Of a stretch of DNA of 64,000 nt, positions 57,196-64,000 are shown in pieces. This stretch comes from Microplitis mediator. Lineage: Eukaryota; Arthropoda; Insecta; Hymenoptera; Braconidae. Every line of letters starts with the position of its first letter. Within the stretch, counting starts at the first letter, position 1. Under the pieces are notes generated by a model that saw only the letters and a list, made by a program, of their open reading frames with translations, did not search any database and was not told the DNA's origin. Location: assembly GCF_029852145.1 (NCBI RefSeq), contig NC_079974.1:14817582-14881581 (forward strand), in the 5' to 3' direction. A program made the translations under genes and the position numbers.

Positions 57196-58640
57196 TATAG
57201 ATATATGTGAATGTGTGGCGGTGTGAGTCAACCGTGTCTCTATACGATTGTCATATGCCTCTTTAACATCTCCCGTATTTAAATTTATTTATAATAGATG
57301 AATATAAATTATAACTGTTATTTACCTATGTGTTTATTAATCCATTAACATTCTCTACCAATCCCATGAGAAATCTAAGAGCTTAATATTTTATTTTTCT
57401 TTTTTAAATATCTAAATATTTGCTTGCGCCGTTTTTGATAATTCTAATGAATCTATAAATCTCGAAGTTTTGGTGAATGTGTAAGTTTTTTTCAATACAT
57501 ATTTCGTTACGTATGTATATTTTCGTTTCTAACCCTGTTTACTTAAAGCTTGTTTGTCAATCCGAAATTTTAGTAATACGCGCGATTAAATTAGTATTGT
57601 TCGTATATTTATATATAAATATATGAGTGAACTAATAATATTTGAATCGTGGATTAAGAATCTCGGATTGAAAAACTGACTTTCAAAAATTGGCTTTAAC
57701 CTTATAGTAAAAATGAACAAAGGCCGCCTTCATCTTAAACTAAGCGCGACCTACCGAAAAGTCAGGGATCGATCCCTTTCTTCGAGGTGCTGAAATTTTT
57801 TAAAAATCTCTCTTCCATTCTGGCTGCCAGATGGCATTTTTTAAATTTTTTTTTACAATGTTTCTTATTTTTGCACGACTCATGATGCGAAGCATCAGTG
57901 TGCTTTACGATCGAAAAATATTTTCATCTTTATAACTCAAGCATACAATAGAAAGTCTAATGAGCGATTCATTTTAAATAAATGTCACAGTAAACGCTTT
58001 TCTTATTTCCAAGAAATTAGAGACAAATCTATAGAAAATTAAAAAAAATAGATTAGTGCTTCATTCAGGCTTATCACTCGTCGCATGCCGATAACGTTGT
58101 TTTATTGACAATCATGGCGGCCCCGGAAAATTATCAGCGTTAACACGCAAGCGCAATGTGATTCTTTTTTTTACATCCAACAGGCTTTTAATCCACGAGG
58201 TCTATATAACTATGTATATACTTCCCTCGAGCGTGTCTCCAGTGCTTGTTGTGCGTCCTGGTACAAGTCGATACGCTTCGACGTTTACATCTTTTTTTCG
58301 CTATGTTCAATATGTGTATCGCAATTGCTTGTTAGCTGAACTCTATTATTATTATTTTCTAGTAGAATTTTTAAATAAATTAATCTTAAAAATATTAAAA
58401 AAAAAAAAAATTTCAGAAACAATTCTTTTTTTAAGCTATCTTAAGTTTATCATATCAATCAACCAAATAATTTTATTAGAAACTATTTAGTTAATAATTT
58501 CATGTATACAAGCGACCAAGGTCAATCTTGCAAGAACTATCTATATATAAAACGTATATACCATTTACTGGGAACTTACTCACTGATGCAAAAGAAGAAG
58601 CTGGCCTTGAAAGCAACTTTTTCTCATGTCCACTGTACTG
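57196..58640. other. no confident gene; some GC-richer patches
   Basis: 57,780-57,850 matches the right end of the AGTAGATTTC family (CTTCCATTCTGGCTGCCAGA). 58,060-58,330 is GC-richer, with a nine-codon ATG frame in a strong context (58,113-58,142) and no further coding support. Could be a promoter or 5' exon, but nothing recognisable. Confidence 0.25.
57871..57910 (+). other. stem-loop motif, copy 2
   Basis: TTGCACGACTCA, inner stem TGATGC-GAA-GCATCA, then GTGTGCTTTACGATCG. Compared with the complement of 173-203, the inner stem sequence is entirely different yet remains fully paired, and the flanking GTGTGCTTTAYGATCG is kept. Confidence 0.5.
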
Positions 58641-59722
58641 ATGTATCTTAAAATGTTTTTAAGAGAGAATTATTTTATTACTATACTTCTTATACTTTTC
58701 AATGTATTACTAATACATCTACAGCCTATATAATTTATTTTCATCATTTTTAATTATTAATTTATAAAAATATAAATAGTACTGTTTACTAAAAATTTTA
58801 ATAATAGTTAAAAATACAAATTTCAAATAATTGTGATTATTTGAAGATAGTATCAATTATTGTGAACATTGTTATTATTGATTTGAAAAACAGCTAGCTC
58901 TTGTTATTTATTATACACAAACTCGCATGCAGCTGGTTCAAAATTGTGGGACGAATTTTTCAGATGAAAAATCAAAATAAAAAAAACCTGTGATCGGGAG
59001 AATTTCTAATATCAATTAGTTTGTTGTTTATTTTATATCGTTAAACTTGCCATGCCACTTTTTTTTTTTTTTTTTTTTCTATATCAATCGTAAAAGTAAC
59101 ATTTTCTGCATTTTGATAAAAATTTTTATCACTTGGTTTAAATGTTAAGAAAATATCTAAGTGAGATTAAAATTATCTCATTTTAAACAGTTATATGCAA
59201 ATAATTTTTCTAAGTTCAACAATTGACATGTCTTGAAAAAATTATTTTCATTTTTCATGTAATGCTACACGAATCAAAAGAAAATTATGTCCCTGATTAA
59301 ACAACTGAATCCAATCGAATTAAACAGAATTAAATCTTTAATTCTATTTAATTGAGATAAATTCTGTTAATTCGGTACCTAACTTAATAATGAATTCTGT
59401 GCAATTCGACAGGAAAACCAGAATTTATCCAGATTAAAACGAATTTAAATAATTATATTCGGTTTAATTCTGATTAATTCGAAAATAATTCTCCAATTTC
59501 TGGTTCTGAATCCGAATTAAACTGAATTAAAACGAATTTGAAATTTTTAAATCGGTTTTATTCTGTTTAATTCAAATTCAAATTTTCAATTCAGTTTCTG
59601 TGTCTACATTTAAAAAAATAAATCGTACATTATTTATTGCTTAGTTAATTATTTATTAATGAAATAAGCAAAGTTTTCATTACAAATATATTATGATATG
59701 TTTCAGTTTTAGAGAAAAAAAA
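58641..59722. other. AT-rich; GAATTAAA-type word array at 59,300-59,590
   Basis: No gene seen. 59,300-59,590 is a dense array of GAATTAAAC/GTTTAATTC words in both orientations, similar in design to the arrays inside the CCCT-ended elements, but no clear termini were found. Confidence 0.35.
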
Positions 59723-60330
59723 TCTGTCTATCGGTTGACCCTGCAGGCCAGCCCCAAAACTTCCCGCTGTTTTCTAGCTCCTTGAGCTCGAAAACATTGT
59801 TGTGAATACATTTTCGAGCTCTTCGAGCTCGAAAATACTTTTGTATCCCATTGTTTTCGAAAAAAACCGTTTTTAGCATTTCTTTCTCCCACGATATCTC
59901 ACGAACGAATTTACCGATTTTGATGGTTGAGGCGGCAATCGACGTGTTTTATTGAGTTCTAGAGCTAAACAAATTTTGAAACTGTTTGATTTAGTCGTTT
60001 CAAAGATATTCGCAAAAAACCGTTTTTTGGCATTTCTTTCTCCCGCGATATCTCACGAACGAATCAACCGATTTTGATGGTTGAGGCGGCAATCGACGTG
60101 TTTTATTGAGTTCTAGAGCTGATTAGATTTTGAAGTCGATCGTTCAAGTCGTATCTGAGAAATCAATAAAAAACTAAAAAAAAAATTTTTTTTCCCGTAA
60201 TTCGCCAATATTTTCGAGTCTACTTGATCAAATGATCTGAAATTTTCAGAAAAGTTGATGGCCAACAAGCTCTTTCGATTGCCGCCTTAACCATCCAAAT
60301 CGGTTTATTAGTTAAAAAGTTATAGACCGG

Positions 60331-60398
<68 letters not shown>

Positions 60399-60541
60399 GG
60401 ACATCATTCTAAAAATAGTCAGAATAGCTTCCGAGGACCTCAAAACTTCGACATCTGATGAAATTTCGATTTTCGCAAATCAGGGTGAAAACAATAACTT
60501 CCCAATTTTTCGAAAATCGTCGATTTTCTTAGCGGGAAGTT
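59723..60541 (-). mobile_element. HINE-like AACTTCCCGC element, minus strand, both ends
   Basis: Full-length copy of about 0.82 kb: TCTGTCTATCGGTTGACCCT at 59,723, (CA)n core at 60,332-60,396, TTAGCGGGAAGTT end at 60,541 next to A-run (T-run on the minus strand). A duplicated 130-bp body segment (GCATTTCTTTCTCCCRCGAT at about 59,875 and 60,032) lies inside. Confidence 0.7.
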
Positions 60542-61432
60542 AAAAATGTCCAATTAGTTATAAAAATTTTTTTATTTCAATTTTCAACTGAGTTATTAAT
60601 TTTGAAACAATTTTTTGTTGCAAGTAGGGTAACTTTTTCGATGCTCTTTAACAACTTGCAATAAGAAATAAAATACAAAACTAAAATTCTCTAGAGAAGA
60701 AAATATCCCTACTCCAATCTCCAGCAATAGTGGAAAAATCTTTAGACGTTTTGAAGACGTTATCGAAAAAAAACAACATGATCGTGATTTCTAATGATTA
60801 AAAACAAAATTTTTAGAATTATTGAAAAAAAATTTTCAAAAATTTTGAAAATAAAACTCAAATAATACTTATATTAATGACGAAAAATGAAATTCATAAA
60901 TTAAATTGAAATTTTTTGATTATCTAATCAAAAACTCTTTAAATTAGTACACATAAAAGTTTGATAATGAATATCTTTTGAACGTTTAATTTAATCGCCA
61001 AAACATAAGACACCTTTTTTATAGAGCAGTTAATTTCCTTCAAAAATTTTTATTGCGCTTTTATAATAGTCATTTATTGTCGAGTTATAAAATTCATAAA
61101 CAAAAATGAAATTTGTCTTAAAATAATTAAACTTAAATCTTTAATATCATTCAAATGGTGCGGTTGACGGAAAAAATACAAGATACCTTTTTTGTAGAGC
61201 ATTGAATTTCCTACAAAATTTTTTAGGAACATTTTTCTGTACAATCAATGAATGATGAAGTATGAATTTTTTCCTATTGGACTGAGAAAAAAAGAAAAAA
61301 CTGCGATGCAGAGGATCTCCCTATTAAAATTAAGAGCTCATATTTGCTGAGAATTTTTTTAAGGTGTCTACCAACCAATTTTTCCGTGGCACGTGTGAAA
61401 AAAAAGTAGTTCATTTTTTTGACCCACCCTAA
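60542..61432. mobile_element. single right arm of a TTAGGGTGGGTC palindrome
   Basis: The right end GACCCACCCTAA in a TA tract at 61,432; inside it, TTTTTGTAGAGCATTGAATT / CCTACAAAA (61,190-61,222) and a diverged repeat (61,017-61,050). No left arm is visible on the other side, so one arm has been lost. Confidence 0.55.
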
Positions 61433-61601
61433 TATATATATGCATAGTGCATATAAGACAATTTTGTCAAGTTTTGCCAATAAAGAATCTAGGGCAGTTA
61501 ACTAACAGGTAACTAAACAATTGTTTCCGAATGTCTTTTATTACTAAAATCTAATTATTTTAACATAGGATTAGAAAAATATTAATATGTAAGAATAAAC
61601 A

Positions 61602-63210
61602 TTAGACTGTGCCAAATGAAATCGATATTTTTTTTTTCGGTCCCATACGAAAATTAGGTTGTCTCACTAAAAAAAAAAATCCTGAAAAAATTTCAGCTCG
61701 ATATGTCTATTTTTCAGTTAGCGCTCGCGTAAATAAGAATTTTCTAATAAAATTGTTTTTTATCCCAACTTAATATTTTACAACTCATTAAATATATTGA
61801 TTAAAAAATGGCCAAGGTGCCATTTTGTAGGGAATTCAATTCTCTACAAAAGGAACTTTTGATCGAATGAAAAACGTCAGCCAATTTTTTTCTGCAGCCC
61901 TTTGAACCTAATTTTTTTTCAAAATTCATATTTATATTTACTATTAAACGCTTAGAAAACTATGTTGCTATGTATGAAACTTATTGAATTCAATTTCTCT
62001 AGGAACATTTATAATCCCAAGGAATAGTTTTCATACTTAAAGTAATAAAACTAACATTAAACTATTGATATTAATGATATTTCTAACAAGACTTTTTCTT
62101 CGTTTTGACATTTTTTGCATTTAATCTTTCTAGTAATTTTTACCTGCATTAGAATATCGTCCATAATTGTAATTTTGAAATTCTTATACTGCTGATCAAA
62201 AATTATTACTTTATTGATAAAAATATACATTGTTTATCATAATAAAATACCCATAAAAATTCAATTAAAGAAAAAAGTGATGTTCTAATTGTGCAGAAAA
62301 GTTTTTATCGATTCTGTTACTAGTTTTTAAGAGATTATGATTTGTCAGGAGAACCTATTGCAAACAATCTGAAAGTTGCCTACAATGGGCAGCAACAACT
62401 TGTAGTAGAAATTATCTAATTTATCTATTTATTGATTAATTAACTAATTAATTAATTAGATTGGAGCAAGTACAGTTTATATTCGCAATAAGGTCTCCTG
62501 ACATGTCATAAACTCTTAAAAACTAGTAGCAGAATTAAAAGAAAATTTTCTGCACATTAGAACATCAATTTTTTCTTTAATTGAATTTTTATGGGTATTT
62601 TATTATTATAAGCATTGTATATTTTTATCAATAAAGTAATAATTTTTGACGATATTCTAATGCAGATAAAAATTACTAGAAAGATTAAATGCAAAAAATG
62701 TCAAAACGAAAAAAAAGTCTTGTTAGAAATATCGATAATATCAATAGTTTAATGTTAGTTTTATTACTTTAAGTATGAAAACTATTCCTTGGGATCATAA
62801 AGGTTCCTAGAGGAATTGATTTCAATAAGTTTCATACATAGCAACATAGTTTTCTAAGTGTTAAATAGTAAATATAAATGTAAATTTTAAAAAAAAATTA
62901 GGTTCAAAGGGCTGCAGAAAAAAATTGGCTGATGTTTTTCATTCGATCAAAAGTTCCTTTTGTAGAGAATTGAATTCCCTACAAAATGGCACCTTGGCCA
63001 TTTTTTAATCAATTATATTTAATGAGTTGTAAAATATTAAGTTGGGATAAAAAACAATTTTATTAGAAAATTCTTATTTACGCGAAGGCTAACTGAAAAA
63101 TAGACATATCGAGCTGAAATTTTTTCAGGATTTTTTTTCTTAGTGAGACAACCTAATTTTCGTATGGGACCGAAAAAAAAAAAATATCGATTTCATTTGG
63201 CACAGTCTAA
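61602..63210. mobile_element. TTAGACTGTGCC palindrome flanked by TAAACA
   Basis: 1.6 kb, arms of about 750 bp around a loop near 62,405. Ends TTAGACTGTGCCAAATGAAA / complement. TAAACA occurs immediately outside both ends (61,596-61,601; 63,211-63,216). Unlike its relatives it does not sit in a TA microsatellite. TTTTGTAGGGAATTCAATTC / CTACAAAA motif at 61,835-61,862 and 62,955-62,985. Confidence 0.8.
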
Positions 63211-63216
63211 TAAACA

Positions 63217-64000
63217 TATAAATTGAAAAAATTAATCCAGAAATTATCGGAGTCGATGGAATCACAAAAAGTAGTCTCCTTAACCTACATTTATGATAGA
63301 GCATTTATAACGTTTTGTGAAGTGAGAAGTTGTAGAAAAAGACAGAGAAGTGCATCTGTTGTAAGCACCTGACGCAATTCACCTGCTGTGCGTCAGGTGC
63401 TCTTCCTCTTGTGCAAGCCTAACGGACAATTCTTCAGCGCCTGCCCGAGAACAAAGAAGAAAGAAATTCACCACTTTATTTTCCCTTGTTCTTATGAACT
63501 GTGTGCGTATGCGCGTACGCGTGCGCCTGTATGTGTGAGATTAAATATTCATTTTTAATCAATTTTTACGTTTAACTTTAACAAATCTGTTGATTCCTGA
63601 TTTAAAAAAACAATAAACGGAAAATAACTACGATTCTAAAATAAAAATAAATATTGTCAATGATTAAGTATCTAAGTATCGCATTTGTTTAAATCTCACG
63701 CGATACAATGAAATACACGAGAAAATACCTTCTGTAGATTTAACGGGGACATGCGAGATCGCGTTTAAATACGCGTTTTGTCACACCCGACGGTAGAAAA
63801 AGGAATGGAGAGAAATAAAACAGAACATACACCATTGTGTCATTAAAAACATCGGCTTTTGTATACTTTGGTGTAGTTTAATCGCTTAAAAATAAGTTTC
63901 GTGCATAAAATAAAAAAAAACGTGTATGTTTATAGTTACTTAAAATAAAGTATGAAATAACTATGTATAGGGCTTCGTGGCGTCTTGAAACAAAGACAGA
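63217..64000. other. no recognised gene
   Basis: 63,300-63,480 is GC-richer, with an inverted pair AGCACCTGACGC / GCGTCAGGTGCT (63,365-63,402) forming a strong hairpin. CG-alternating purine/pyrimidine tract at 63,505-63,540. No open frame of note. Confidence 0.3.

Noticed and set aside
58113..58142. Nine-codon frame MAAPENYQR in a good start context
   Set aside because: Too short, with no continuation or splice donor that I can defend.

Overview
The window is strongly AT-rich eukaryotic DNA. It is full of microsatellites, transposon-derived repeats and Pol III-type sequences, and I recognise no complete protein-coding gene in it. The style (short introns cannot be judged, but (TA)n/(GT)n tracts, CACGGAAAAA-type and palindromic non-autonomous transposons, 5S- and tRNA-derived SINEs, one intact insect-like tRNA-Thr) suggests an arthropod, most likely an insect; a parasitoid wasp is my best guess, not a demonstrated assignment. 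All open reading frames are short, and nearly all are by-products of repeats (microsatellites, palindrome arms, minisatellites).

Layout. 1-2,600: small hairpins, a G12/C14-ended TTAA element, a short CCCT-type element. 2,700-6,850: a four-layer nest (HINE-like host > CCCTGATAGCC element > CCCTTGCGAC element > CACGG element). 6,853-11,365: two copies of a unit with an antisense 5S-rRNA-like edge, two long palindromes and a G-rich element. 11,372-19,838: three giant palindromic elements back to back, joined by TA tracts; the third carries a HINE-like element that itself carries a CACTG element and a CACGG element. 21,280-29,431: four more palindromes back to back. 30,491-33,146: a CACAG/CCCGGG nest filled with ATAAAATTTTAT arrays. 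33,290-33,361: tRNA-Thr(CGT), the only clearly functional gene. 33,874-45,361: CACGG elements, a CACTGGTCA palindrome, minisatellites and a tRNA-like SINE. 45,400-48,100: unassigned sequence, including one stop-free 85-codon stretch. 48,141-57,195: palindromes, HINE-like elements and a 5S-rRNA-derived SINE with perfect target duplication. 57,196-64,000: sparse sequence plus two more palindrome families.

Main results. (1) Several insertions can be dated and measured against an empty copy of the same repeat elsewhere in the window, giving exact 2-bp target duplications. (2) Many elements with CCCT..., CACTG... or CACGG... ends, 2-bp duplications of varying sequence and dense internal short-repeat arrays look like one broad CACTA/EnSpm-like group of non-autonomous elements. 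(3) A diverse set of at least ten long palindromic elements shares GGGTG-like ends, TA-microsatellite targets and a conserved internal TTTTTGTAG...CTACAAAAA hairpin. (4) One palindrome loop keeps a decayed coding fragment that may mark the lost autonomous partner. There is no evidence of a new defence, metabolic or viral system; the notable content is transposon biology.
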